Origin: Verticillium longisporum
Lineage: Eukaryota > Ascomycota > Sordariomycetes > Glomerellales > Plectosphaerellaceae
Assembly: GCA_019188255.1 (NCBI GenBank)
Contig: JAETXT010000001.1
Coordinates: 6,758,001 to 6,822,000, forward strand
Direction of reading: 5' to 3'
DNA length: 64,000 nt
The translations under genes were made by a program, and so were the position numbers. Of this stretch, positions 12,085 through 22,932 are shown in pieces. The notes beneath the pieces are model-generated. The model was not told where the DNA came from. It saw only the letters and a list, made by a program, of their open reading frames with translations, and did not search any database. The number at the start of each line of letters is the position of its first letter. The stretch's first letter is position 1.

Positions 12085-13906
12085 TCAGGCAAGCTCAGCC
12101 ACACAAGAGGCGACCTGTGCCTGGCAGTCGGACAGAGCGAAGCCAGCACCGCCGCCTCCATTGACGGCGTCCGCACACTGGTTCTTCTGGATGTCGCAAG
12201 CTCTCTGGGCAGCGGTCTGACGGTTGGTGAAGGTGTTGCCGTTGACCTCAAACGGGCGATCGGCGTTGCCAGAGTCGGAGATCTCAGGCGCTGCAAAACC
12301 ACCGACAGCATTGGCCGCAGTAGCACCACCGGCGCCGCCAGCACCTTGACCTCCATCAGCGCCGGCATTCGCACCGTCAGCGGCTTCAGTCTCTCCGGCA
12401 GCAGGGTCGGCAGTCGCGTCAGCGGACGGTGCAGCAGTAGCATCGACAGCAGGATCGGCAGTCTGATCAACACCACCCTGGTTACCACCCTGGTTCTGGC
12501 CACCTAGGTCGATGTTAGGAAGGATTCAATCTAAGTTTTATACTTCACATTACGCACCTTGGCCGCGGCCACCGCCGAAGCCACCACCGAAACCACCGCC
12601 GAAGCCACCACCGAAGCCTCCGCCCTGACCCTGACCCTGTCCAGCGCCCTGTCCGGCACCATTGCCTCCACCCTGACCCTGACCGGCGCCGGCGCCCTGT
12701 CCGGCACCATTACCTCCATTCTGGCCCTGACCATTACCGCCGTTCTGACCCTGACCGTTGCCTGCGTTCTGGCCTTGGTCGTTACCTCCATTCTGGCCCT
12801 GGCCGTCACCGCCGTTCTGGTCTTGACCATTGCCTGCGTTCTGGTCTTGGCCGTTACCGCCGTTGTTGTTGTTGTTGCCACCGTTGTTGTTGTTGTTGTT
12901 GTTGTTACCGCCATTACCACCGACAGTAAACTTGTTGCCTGGTGACTGGTCAGAGAGAGATCATCATCATGGCTCACGATCGACTTACAGTCATCCTGGC
13001 AACCGCGCTGGGCGACTGGCATGATCACCGGCTGATGGTTTGCGGCCGCGAACATGGTGCAGACACGGTAGTTACCGGGAGGCAGACCACCAGTGACGGT
13101 GGCAGAGAGAAGGCCGTTGTTATTGCCAGCATCATTGATTCCCTTGAAGAAGACAAAGGTAGAGGCGTCAGGAGGCTGGTCAGGAGTGAGGTTGCCGCCC
13201 AAGGTCTGAACGGTGACATGAGTGTGACCGATGATGCGGCCCTGACCATCGAGGTCCTGGGGGGCAGAGTAATAGGTACTCTGCGCATCGGTGAAGGCTC
13301 CAGGAGCGAAGTTGTCAACCTGGACCTGGATGTCGAAGTCGGTGTTGGCCTCAAGGTTGTCGTTGTGGGCGGGGTTGACCAGAATGCTGGAGACCATGTT
13401 GTTCTGGGCTGGGATCTTGCCCATAGGGATTCCGTTGCAAGAGCCGCCGGTCTTCTGCTCACCGTTGGTCAACTCCTCTCCCTGGCAGAAGTTGATGAAG
13501 TTGGAGTCGTCCGTGGCGGAAGCAACGGCGCCATCAGCAGGCTGGCCAGCCTGGTTTGAACCTTCCTGGAGGACGCCGTCGACGAGACAGACCTGGGTGG
13601 CGCCGGCGTCTATGAAGAGTGTTAGTGACTGGGTGAGCGTCTGACTGATGCCCAGTGATACTCACTACCGCCGCCGTTGTTGTTGTTGTTCCCTCCGTTA
13701 TTGTTGTTGTTGTTGCCGCCGTTGTTTCCTCCGTTGTTGTTACCACCATTGTTCCCACCGTTGTTGCCGCCGTTGTTACCCCCTTGACCGCCGCGGAACT
13801 GGCGACGAGCGAGCGTCCTGCTGAAGGGAGAGGCGCCAGGAATGACAGAGGCCTCGGACAGAGCGGCAAGGCCGGCGACGGCGATGAGGACACTCTTGAT
13901 CTGCAT
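12085..13906 (-). CDS. Egh16-like secreted protein with Gly/Asn/Gln-rich repeats
   Basis: Four exons on the minus strand: 13906-13666, 13609-12989, 12938-12558 and 12503-12085. The three introns of 50-56 nt have GTGAGT, GTAAGT and GTGCGT donors, and the product is 553 aa. Residues 1-19 form a signal peptide (MQIKSVLIAVAGLAALSEA). An RR pair at residues 34-35 resembles a Kex2 cleavage site, followed by a (GGNN)n linker to about 80. The middle domain (about 82-290) carries the Egh16/MAS1/MAS3 signatures: a conserved Cys set, GHTHVTVQTLGG, FVFFKGINDAG, LLSATVTGGLPPGNYRVC, ANHQPVIMPVAQRGCQDDC. Exon 3 is almost purely Gly/Asn/Gln repeat. The C-terminus (CDIQKNQCADAV ... FALSDCQAQVASC) is a separate small Cys-containing module. 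Family members are extracellular and several are induced in appressoria of plant or insect pathogens; function here is inferred. Placement of the first donor is ambiguous by three bases. Confidence 0.85.
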
Positions 13907-16900
13907 GGTGATGGTATGTTTGTGATTGTCTCGGTGGGGTGAGAACTGTGTTGTTGACTGATCGAATCTATCGTCTCAAATCGAAACTGAGGATTTGATA
14001 TACAAGTCCGTCGAGGAGAAGAAAAGGGCGAAAGCTGAACTGAAAGTAAGGTGGTACCAGACCGTTGTTGTCGAGGAGACGTAGAAAAGGAGCGATCAGT
14101 CACAGACTTCGGGATATGCAAAAGAAGACTGAAAAAGAATGAAAGGCAGAGGTGAAGACACACTCGCAGCGTTTAAGGGAGGAGGAGGAGAAACGAAAAG
14201 GGAGGGGTTGAAGAAGAAGAAGAAGCGAATGATGGATGGGACGAATGGAGGAGGGGAGGCATCTGGCAAAATAGTCGAGCGAAGCCGTACCCTGGTCAAG
14301 CCTTGACTATGCGCAGGGCTGGGCAAAGCACGGCGAGGGCGAGGGCGAACAGCAGCCGCGGGTGGGATCTCCACGGATCCCAAACACGACGGCGCAGGGG
14401 CCTTGAGAGGAGCGCGGCGAGGGTCTGAGAAGGGCTGACAGGTCGTCCCTTGGTGTTTGGACCGAAGGCGCGATGACGAGAGGGCGGGCCGCCTCCCAAA
14501 CAAGACAGGTTGGGACATGCTGGAGACTTCTCGATAGCGTTGTCTGAAGACGGAGGATGCGACAAGCGGAACAGGGGTGGCTGTCCGTCTCTGCTGGGCT
14601 ACAAGGTATGTGACGGCATCGCAAATTCTGAGGCCGGGGTGCCTGTATCTGGATGCTTAGCAGATGACAGACAAGGATCGGTTTCTTGGACGGCAGGGTC
14701 CTGAGAGGGTGTCGTTGGTTGTGCCCGGCTTGTCGGATTGTGTAGCAGTAGGAGAAGCCATGATGGACGTTCGCGGCCGCGTGCTCACTTCACTTGGACC
14801 ATCGCACAGATGGTCTCCGGAGCGTGTCTTGGCCGTGATCATGAGCCAAGGGCCGATGGATCCATGCAGTAAGTCGTAGTACGCAGATGACAAAAAAGGA
14901 GGGAGAGGCGTGGAGGAGTAGGCAAAAAAGGAGGCATCTGGTCGTTGGAAGGCGCATGCGGCTCCTGTCGTCGCAGGAGAGGATCAGTGGACCTCCTGTG
15001 GTGGTCAGCGAACCAATGGCGGCAATCCAGCGAGCGACATCAGGCACATGGCGTTTCGTCCTGCCTGAGCTCAGGCGGCGATGAAGCAAGTCGAGACGGT
15101 CCAGGGGGTGGGCTAAGCTCAGGCGCGACCCTGACCCCCCCCCCCCCCCCCCCGGTACCTGCCCAAGCTGCCCCATATCGCAGTGCTCTCTTCCCTCTTT
15201 ATCTCCATCTGTCTTTCCCAACCACAGCATGTGCCAATAGCAAGACGTCCCCATCATCCCCACCTGCATTCACACCCTCCGTCTCCAGTTGTTCCTGCCC
15301 ATCTCGTCGGGATGTGAGGCTGCCAGTGTCAGGCGAAGCGCTTCCCGGACATGATCGAAGCGCATATGTGCCCATTGTCTTCACATTGTCGATCTACGGA
15401 AGTCGGCCAAGGTCGACCAAGCGCGGCCATGGTCAACGGCCATCCGCACCACGACGACACGAGCAAGCGGCGGCAGCAATCGATTGGCCGTGAAAGGGCG
15501 AGCAGCCGACCTGGGCAAGCGACTGTTGGAATATCAGACGGCAGCTGGTCTGATAGTGCGACAAACCGGTCATTAGCACCAAACATAAATTGCTCCGTCG
15601 CTTGTCGCTGTCGGCGTTGGGCGCTCTCGTTCGCTCCGCCTCGTCCGTCCTGTTAACCAGATACACACGTCCGAGCATTTGTCTTGTCATCTGAAGGGTG
15701 CCCTTGCGAGGCTTGGGGTGTCCCGACCAGGGCGCTCTGACGATTACTGACAGGCCTCCATGTCTTGGCCGGAAGTTCGGATGATCAAGGCACATCCATT
15801 GCACTCGGCATCAGCAACAGAAGAATATTCCTACGGAATTCAGCAGCCGGGGAGGGGGCAGCAAACATCACGCTGTTCCATTCAATCCTGTATCATCTAG
15901 GACCAGCCGACTGCTGACACCAGCACCACTGCCTCCTTCTCTTTGGACACCCCCTGCCCAGACATTGGCGGAACCCCTGAACATGCAGTGCAGGCAGGGC
16001 CTTGGGGGGCTTGGGGGGGGGGTCGTTCACGTGGAGCACGCTGATTTTTAGAGTTAGAGCCTGAGTGCCCCATCGTCCCGCCTTGGCACGCTTCAAGTCT
16101 CCGAGTCTCTCTTGGCGTTCCGATTGGCCTCCTTACCCAATTGCTATGGAAGCATGAGTTATTAGCCACCATCGATAATCTATCAATTTCGACAAACACA
16201 GCTTATGGGACGACGTTGAATGGAAACAAATTCGGCGGGAGAGAGCCCAGACAGACTGGCAAAACGAACCTAGTTTCTTTCTGGTTCCGCCAGAGGAGAC
16301 TTCCGCGTTACGTCCTACAGCAACTGCAGGCAGAACTAAGCGATAGCGCCGGATACCCGACCTCACGTATAGAAACCGCACTTCAGCGCACTTGCTGCAC
16401 TGCATGGCACTGCAGCATCCGGCTCACCGATTCGTCTGCATCACTACATGTACAACCATCAACCTTATCTCCATATCGTGTCTGGCTTTCGGCATCTGGG
16501 AACACTACATTCTGCACGTCTCCAATGCCCCACAGGGCCACACCCATGCCAACAGCTTGGCTGTGTCCACCCCTGTCTATAGGGACTGGGTGTGCTTGGG
16601 CCGGCATCCAACTCTGTAACCTGAGGGCGTACTCGAGACTGCAGTGGTCATGGTGAAACCGCTTGATGTGCCCCTTGGAAACCGCACCTCCATCCTCTTG
16701 ATCTCGTTACCTTCCTTGCTGGCAGAGTGTCATTCCCAGCCGTCCCAACCCGCCCCGATCTTGACGTCGCTATGTTCAGCCGACGTGGGGCCCTTGGTCT
16801 TGTATGTACTGTATCGCCATCTACACAGGTAGGTGTCTACCCAGCCGAACCTTGAAACTGCTACTGACGCCATGTTGCGAAGATCACAGAGAAACGCGCT

Positions 16901-17613
16901 TCTTCCTTTTATTTCACCCACAAAGGCCAAGCTCAAATAGCCGTGCTTCCGTGACGGGAACGCCGCCCCAATCTCGACACCAGCACTTAAATAAACCCTA
17001 CGGCTTTTTTTATGCATCACGACGTCGTACTGCAAGTAGAGTTGGCAATCGCTTTCCAAGTCCCCATGGTGGCGGGCCTGCGTTGCAAAATGATACCGCA
17101 CTTCGGATGTCACATTTCATCTCAAGACGCCTTGACATCACACCTCAAATCGGCCCGTACTTTGACTTTTATCGCTACATGGTTGTAGTCTTTGTTTCTC
17201 CGATGCTTCCACGCGACCGTCATTCCAAATCCACAGGCCAAGATCGTTCTGGCAAAATGGCGCCACTTTATGGGGGATCCAGGGGCGGAAATGCCTTGCC
17301 GAGCCTACCAAGAAACGCGGAGACGGCGCAAATCAAACTTAGCGAGTCAATCTACAGTACTCAACTAGCAAATCAAGAAGTCTCGGCAGGAACGGCTGTC
17401 AGTTTGATTTCCGCGAGTGCCATGCTGACGTGTCCGAGCCATGCCTCCTTCGTTGACGATCCCATGGCACCCCGGCTCGATCTTGGTCGTTGCCGCCAAT
17501 GGTTGCTGTGTTGACAGTCAGGACACATCAGAGGCTTTCAAACTTGTTTGGAATACAACCAGGAAACGTAGGTTCGACTGTCCCGCAGGTCAGAACATTC
17601 ATTAATGGCCATA
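13907..17613. other. Long intergenic region, no gene recognised
   Basis: About 3.7 kb between two minus-strand genes. The part next to 13907 is purine-rich on the plus strand (pyrimidine-rich on the sense strand) to about 14250, which fits a promoter and leader of the Egh16-like gene. 14,300-17,600 has no ORF with domain features, no tRNA that I can fold, and no long repeat other than the C19 tract. A spliced small gene could be missed. Confidence 0.45.
15135..15153. repeat. C19 homopolymer
   Basis: Nineteen consecutive cytosines in intergenic DNA. The exact length should be treated as approximate, given the evidence elsewhere for one-base homopolymer errors. Confidence 0.9.
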
Positions 17614-18670
17614 CTACAGCTCTTGCCAGCCGCCTTGCTGGACCTTGTTGGCTTCGAATTCATCCGCGATGAGGTCGAGCCAGGCAGCCATACGGTAGCC
17701 AGCTCGAGCGACCTGCAACTCAATCACCGGCGCCGCCTTCTCGTAATAGGCCCCGCCCAGTTCCTGCCCTACGATTTCGTGGGGTCCATCCGGCAGAACT
17801 GTCAATGGTTTGTTAGAAGCCATCCGTCTCTTGGTTGACGGGCTATGAGTTGGCCCATGGCCAAGCAGCAAAACACTTACCATGAGTACAGACATATGCG
17901 TTGCCCTCTCGCGCCCACGACAGCGCCGTGCCCACGACATCGTTGAAGTCAACCGTCTTCAGCCACTCGGCCTTCTCATCAGCGAACTTGCCAGTCTTGA
18001 TCTCCTCTGCAAGTCCATCAGCCCATCTCTTGGCGTTGTCATATGGTCGCCGCCTCGCTCCGCCGATGAGCTTCTCAGCAATGGAGCTATCCCAAACGTG
18101 ATGCAGGTTGAACTCCTTTCCCTCCCACAGCACGTGGATACCATTACCTCCCCTCGAGACGTCTTCATCATGCAGCGGCTGGTGGATGTCACCGATGAAA
18201 TGCACGACGAAGCGGGCCGCCTGGTTACGCTCCCATGCGCTCAGCTCCGGATCCAGCGCCCGCTGCGTGTAGTTGGCAAGTGCCGTTACAACACAGCCTT
18301 CTTCCTTGCAGTCGCGGTCGAGCTCGACGCCGCAGTATGACGGGGATCGTCCTTGGCGTCGATAAAATGAAAGATGCCGGTGAAGTGGCCCCAGCGCGTA
18401 TACCGAATCGTGTCGGCCCATGTGGCAATGTTGGCGAGGTAGTCCGCCGTATCATTGCGCAAGAGGTCTTGAAAGAAGGCCTCAGTCGTGTTAGAGACGA
18501 AATGGCTGGCGAGGTATGCCGTCGTGACGTGTCCAAGACCTGCAACAGCCATCAGCACGAACTTCTCATCCTGCGAGATGGCTGCTCAAAGCAGATTGTC
18601 ACATACTGCCCCAAGCCAGCGTCCCCTGTGCCGCTGCACTCAGCAGGGCTACAGCTTGGGTGAGTTTCAT
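17614..18670 (-). CDS. S1/P1-type zinc nuclease (one-base frameshift)
   Basis: Exons 18670-18607, 18539-17881 and 17798-17614, with introns of 67 and 82 nt. Coding length is one base short of 303 codons, so about 302 aa if one base is missing. Signal peptide 1-19; mature protein would start at Trp20, the N-terminal zinc ligand typical of this family, with His25 following in WGSLGH. Further ligands are visible in order: Asp in IATWAD, His in GIFHFID, the HFIGDIHQPLHDE block, and HHVWD. These enzymes cleave single-stranded DNA/RNA and 3'-nucleotides outside the cell or in the vacuole. The frame changes inside a GGGG run (plus strand 18342-18345) between ...FIDAKDDP and SYCGVELDRDC, where the family is continuous and no intron fits. 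A homopolymer consensus error is more likely than real inactivation, because both sides are well preserved. Confidence 0.88.
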
Positions 18671-18955
18671 ATCGCAAGGTCAAAAGTAGTGTTTGTACGT
18701 TATGGTGAGCGACCGAAATGAATAGTTGGCATATGTTCCTATGGAGGCAGGCCTGTTATATAATATGACCAGCGCGTCGCGTCGTCAAGGTCACAGGATC
18801 GGTGGATGGGCGATCGCATCCCTCTAGGCGGCCATGTGGTCGGCCAACTCAAGCTGAGTTGGCACAGGAACCTCGCCCGTAGCGAATCATAGTGGGCGTT
18901 GGAGACTGTGCTGAAACAGATGATTCGTTCAGTTACCTTTGTTCGGTACTGGTTG
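18671..18955. other. Nuclease promoter region up to the transposon edge
   Basis: 285 bp between the nuclease start codon and the left end of the AT-rich TIR element. It has normal base composition and no ORF of note. The transposon insertion sits within about 300 bp of the nuclease start, so it may mark the upstream limit of its promoter. Confidence 0.5.
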
Positions 18956-19095
18956 GAGGACGGTTATCTATTCGGCCCTTATTGGTTATTTGCTCTACCT
19001 AGCAGGGGTGAAATCACACTAGATAGGGAGCAAGCTATAAGCATAGCTCCACTACGAAAATTAGCTATAGTAACTATATACCTATCCTCGTCTCT
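18956..19095 (+). repeat. Left terminal inverted repeat of the AT-rich element
   Basis: Aligned by eye to the reverse complement of about 22793-22932. It shares GAGGACGGTTAT, TTCGGCCCTTATT, GTTATTTGCTCT, GCAGGGGTGAAATCACA and GATAGGGAGCAAGCTATAA. The match extends about 140 bp before becoming uncertain in AT-rich sequence. Confidence 0.75.
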
Positions 19096-19139
19096 TATAT
19101 ACTCGAGTCTCTCTATAAATTCTAAGCCAAAGACTTACT

Positions 19140-20640
19140 ATAATAAGCTAATAAATTAATATAAGTAGCCCCTATAGGAGTTATAATAAGTTAGAGTCTT
19201 ATAATTACTCTAATAGCTTAAATAAAAGCTAAACTATAATAGTATATATATTATAAAATAGAGAAAAGTCGTAGCTATAGAATAATATACTTTTTATAGT
19301 ATTCTATAGAGCTATTCTATAATAATAAGTATTTAAGTTCTCTTATACCCTATTAGCTAAAGCTTATAATCTAACTCTATTTCCCCTATAAGTCTAAAGG
19401 TAGTCTAAGTACCTTATCTATATATAGCTACTAAGGGTTAGTCTATTTATTAATATATATTATAGTTGATATAGGAGGTATTAAGTAATAATTAAGGGTA
19501 TTATTTAATTATAGAATAAAGAGATAATAATAAATAGGAGGAAGGGAGAGATAAAAGTAATTATATCTTAAGAAGGAGAAATCGGATCGAGGAATAGATT
19601 AAAGATTTTTATAGCCCTTAACGAGAACTATTAAATAGTATATTCTTCGTTTAGATCGAAGGTAAATAATTAGAGGGGTAATTAAGAAGAAGGTTATAAT
19701 TAATTAAGAGAAGTATTTAGATTAATCTTAATAGGAGTAAGGTATATCTTAGAAAGTATTTATTTATAATAATTAAGAATATATAAATTAAATAGGAATT
19801 ATTATATAAAGGGGATTTATAAATATAATTAAAATTAAATAATTATTAAGATCTAAAAACTTAAAAAATAAGTCTAAGGGTTACCCTCTATATATAATAG
19901 ATTAACCCTTAATAGCTATATATAGATAAGGCGCTTAGACTATCTCTAGATCTATAGGGGAAATAGAATTAGATTTTAAGCTCTAGCTAATAAAGTATAA
20001 GAGAACTTAAATACTTATTATTATAGAATAGCTCTATAGAATATTATAAAAATTATATTATTCTATAGCTATAATTTCTCTCTATTTTATAATATATATA
20101 TTACTATAGTTTAGCTATTATTTAAGCTATTAGAGTAATTATAAGACTCTAACTCCTTATAACTCCTATACTATTATATATAGATAGTACTCCCTAGACC
20201 TATTTTTTAGGTTTTTAGATCTTAATAATTATTTTAATTTTAATTATATTTATAAATCCCTTTTATATAATAATTCCTATTTAATTTATATATTCTTAAT
20301 TATTATAAATAAATATTTTCTAAGATATACTTTACTCCTATTAAGATTAATCTAAATACTTCTCTTAATTAATTATAACCTTCTTCTTAATTACCCCTCT
20401 ATTTATTTACCTTCGATCTAACCGAAGAATATACTATTTAATAGCTCTCGTTAAGGGCTATAAAAATCTTTAATCTATTCCTCGATCCGATTTCTCCTTC
20501 TTAAGATATAACTACTTTTATCTCTCCCTTCCTCCTATCTATTATTATCTCTTTATTCTATAACTAAATAATACCCTTAATTATTACTTAATACCTCCTA
20601 TATTAACTTAAATATATATTAATAGATACTTTATAAGATA
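19140..20640. repeat. Interleaved inverted repeats in the AT-rich element
   Basis: Block B (about 19461-19870) is the reverse complement of about 20200-20625. Block A (about 19890-20165) is the reverse complement of about 19155-19440. The order is therefore rcA-B-A-rcB: a B-A unit placed in opposite orientation inside a second, split copy of itself. A further partial rcB lies right of the Pot2-like element (about 22510-22810), and a direct B-A copy lies at about 40760-41510. The sequence is AT-rich with almost no CA/TG. No coding potential seen. Confidence 0.7.
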
Positions 20641-20642
20641 TA

Positions 20643-20688
20643 ACGTAATCCACAAGCGAGTGGTTCACCCAAGCGAGTGGTTCACTTC
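20643..20688 (+). repeat. Left TIR of the Pot2-like element
   Basis: 46 bp with two tandemly spaced copies of AAGCGAGTGGTTCAC separated by one or two bases. It pairs with 22457-22502 with a single mismatch. Confidence 0.92.
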
Positions 20689-20740
20689 GCCCGGGCCCAC
20701 GACCTACACCTGAATTCTACAGATTCCACCTCCGCCCGCG

Positions 20741-22395
20741 ATGGAGACTCTTTCAAAAGAAGGTCAATTATTCCTTGCTATCCAAGCTATGGACAATGAC
20801 CCGAACCTAAGCGCCCGGAGTGCTGCGAGGATCTACACCGTCCCCTTAACGACGCTCCTCCGACGCCAGAAGGGCAAACCCTCCCGACGCGAAAGCCCGC
20901 CCAATTCTGCCAAATTAACAGTACTAGAAGAGAAAACTATTGTCGAATATATCCTTGACCTAGATGCGCGATCTTACCCTCCCCGGTTGGGTGAGGTCGG
21001 AGATATGGCGAATCGCCTGCTTGCCGACCGTGACGCGCCACGCGTCGGGAAGAACTGGGCCGCAAACTTCGTCAAACGGCAACCAGAGCTCCGGACGCGT
21101 TTCTTTCGCAAGTACGACTACAAGAGGGCCCAATGCGAAGATCCGGACGCGATAAACGCGTGGTTCCGCCTCGTGCATAACATGATCGCCAAGTACGGCA
21201 TCCAAGAGGCTGACATGTACAACTTTGACGAGACCGGCTTCCAGATGGGCGTTATCGCCAACGGAATGGTCGTGACCAGTTCGGAAAGACGGTCCAATGT
21301 GAAGATGAGGCAGCCAGGCAACCGGGAATGGGTTACGGTGATCCAGGGCGTTGGCGCGTTGGGTTTCTCCGTCCCGCCGTTCATCGTGGTTTCGGGCAAG
21401 TACCACCTCTCGAGCTGGTACCAGGACGACGCGATTTCTCGCGACTGGAGAATCGCAACATCTCCAAACGGCTGGACGACGAATGATATTGGTCTGGAAT
21501 GGATTCGGCATTTTGACAGGCATACAAAGTCCCGTACTTCGGGCGGTTATCGCCTACTGATCCTGGATGGCCACGAAAGTCACCACTCGGTCGACTTCGA
21601 ACTCTACTGCAAGGAGAACAACATCATCACACTCTGTATGCCTCCTCATTCGTCACATCTACTCCAGCCTCTCGATGTTGGGTGTTTTGGCCCACTAAAG
21701 AAAGCATACGGTCGGCAAATCGAGGATAGGATGAGGGCGGGTACAACGCACATCAGCAAAGAGGACTTCTTCCCGGCGTTTTCGGCTGCATTTCAGCAAG
21801 CAATGACAGAAAAAACATCCAGGGAGGCTTTCGAGGAGCGGGGCTTGTCCCCCATAACCCGGAAACAGTCCTGTCAAAGCTGGATGTGAGGTTGAGGACG
21901 ACGACGCCTCCGGGGACGTCCCACGGGGAGCGTGATTCTTGGGTCTCTAAGACGCCCACTAACCTGCTCGAGGCAGGTTCCCAGACTGACTTCATCAAAG
22001 GGCGAATCTCACGCCACCAGGGAAGCTCCCCAACGTCAATTTTAGATGCTGTTGACTATCTTGCGAAGGGGACGCGGGGTGTTATGCACCAGATCGCTCT
22101 TTTGAAGTCAGAGGTTATGATCCTTCGAGAGGAAAATGCTACACTAAGCCGACGCCGGAGGGCCAAAAAGCTACGTCTCCGGGAAGGAGGAAGCATGGCT
22201 GTAGGCGAGGGACAGGACAAGATTGCTCAGAAGGAAGTAGATATCCAGATAAAAGAGGAAACGCTGCAGAACCCGGGTCCCGCGTCGTGGTCCCAGCCGA
22301 AGAAACGATGCTGTAGCGTATGCGGGAAGACCGGCCACAACGCGAGAACTTGTCAGGTAGCTATCTCATCGTCTGCAAAAGACGAGGAGGAGTGA
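20741..22395 (+). CDS. Pot2-like DDE transposase (one-base frameshift)
   Basis: The N-terminal part reads from ATG 20741: a CENP-B/Psq-type helix-turn-helix region (SARSAARIYTVPLTTLLRR), a second DNA-binding helix block, then the DDE catalytic core. Core motifs are YNFDETGFQMG (first Asp), LLILDGHESHHS (second Asp) and PPHSSHLLQPLDVGCFGPLK (third Asp). The C-terminal part continues in another frame with LSKLDVRLRT, a likely coiled coil and a CCHC knuckle (CSVCGKTGHNARTC), ending at 22395. The switch falls at a CCCCC run (21849-21853); one more C joins both parts into about 551 aa, close to the usual Fot1/Pot2 length of about 540. Either a single-copy mutation or the same homopolymer error seen in host genes. 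It would catalyse cut-and-paste transposition at TA sites. Confidence 0.9.
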
Positions 22396-22456
22396 TTTTA
22401 ATTGATTTACGGCGTTTGGGTTGAGGTTTTCCTCGGAATGTTTGTCGGGTCGGGGT

Positions 22457-22502
22457 GAAGTGAACCACTCGCATGGGTGAACCACTCGCTTGTGGATTAC
22501 GT
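22457..22502 (-). repeat. Right TIR of the Pot2-like element
   Basis: Inverted copy of 20643-20688. Its inner direct repeat has T where the left TIR has A (ATGCGAGTGG versus AAGCGAGTGG). Confidence 0.92.
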
Positions 22503-22792
22503 TATCTTATTTTTATTAGGATTAATTAAATATTCTTCTTAATTAATTATAATTCTTTTAATTAACCCTTTTATTTATTTACTTTTAATCTAAATGAAAA
22601 CTATATTATTTTATAGCTCTTATTAAAGGCTATAAGAATCTTCGATCTATTTCTCGATCTAATATCTCCTTCTTAAGATATAATTACTTTTATCTCTCCT
22701 TTCCTTTTATCTATTATTATCTCTTCCTCCTATAACTAAGTAATACCCTTAATTATTACCTATACCTCCTATATCGTCTACGATATATACTA

Positions 22793-22932
22793 ATAGATAA
22801 GGATAAGTATATAATTATTATAGTTAATTTTAGTAGTAGAGCTATGTTTATAGCTTGCTCCCTATCTAATGTGATTTCACCCCTGCCGGGCAGAGCAAAT
22901 AACTAATAAGGGCCGAACAAATAACCGTCCTC
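22793..22932 (-). repeat. Right terminal inverted repeat of the AT-rich element
   Basis: Inverted partner of 18956-19095. It carries fewer RIP-type changes at its outer end (for example GCTCTGCCCGGCAGG here against GCTCTACCTAGCAGG on the left). Confidence 0.75.

Larger units (their letters stand above)
20643..22502 (+). mobile_element. Pot2/Fot1-like (pogo superfamily) DNA transposon
   Basis: 1860 bp, bounded by TA on both sides (20641-20642 and 22503-22504). TIRs of 46 bp begin ACGTAATCCACAAGCGAG and differ at one base; each contains a near-identical 16-bp direct repeat (AAGCGAGTGGTTCACC). Length, TIR size, internal 16-bp repeats and TA target match what is known of Pot2 of Magnaporthe (about 1.86 kb, 43-bp TIRs). 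GC content is normal and CA/TG are common, so it is not RIPped although the DNA on both sides is. It therefore inserted after the host repeat was mutated. It encodes one transposase, currently frameshifted. Confidence 0.92.
18956..22932. mobile_element. RIPped TIR element, non-autonomous, with nested Pot2-like insertion
   Basis: Both ends start GAGGACGGTTAT and read inward as inverted repeats for about 140 bp (left 18956-19095, right about 22793-22932). The differences are largely C-to-T/G-to-A, as RIP would make. The flanks tactggttg (18947-18955) and tagtagttg (22933-22941) match at 7 of 9 positions and may be a worn 9-bp target duplication, which would suit a Mutator-like element. Without the Pot2-like insertion it would be about 2.1 kb. 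Apart from that insertion the interior is very AT-rich, nearly lacks CA and TG dinucleotides, and contains no ORF. Class assignment is tentative. Confidence 0.65.

Noticed and set aside
12559..12945. Hydrophobic Thr/Ala/Val-rich plus-strand frame
   Set aside because: Antisense reading of the Gly/Asn/Gln repeat of the Egh16-like gene.
17550..17620. GGTTCGACTGTCCC resembling a tRNA B-box
   Set aside because: No A-box at the right distance and no cloverleaf; chance match next to the nuclease stop.
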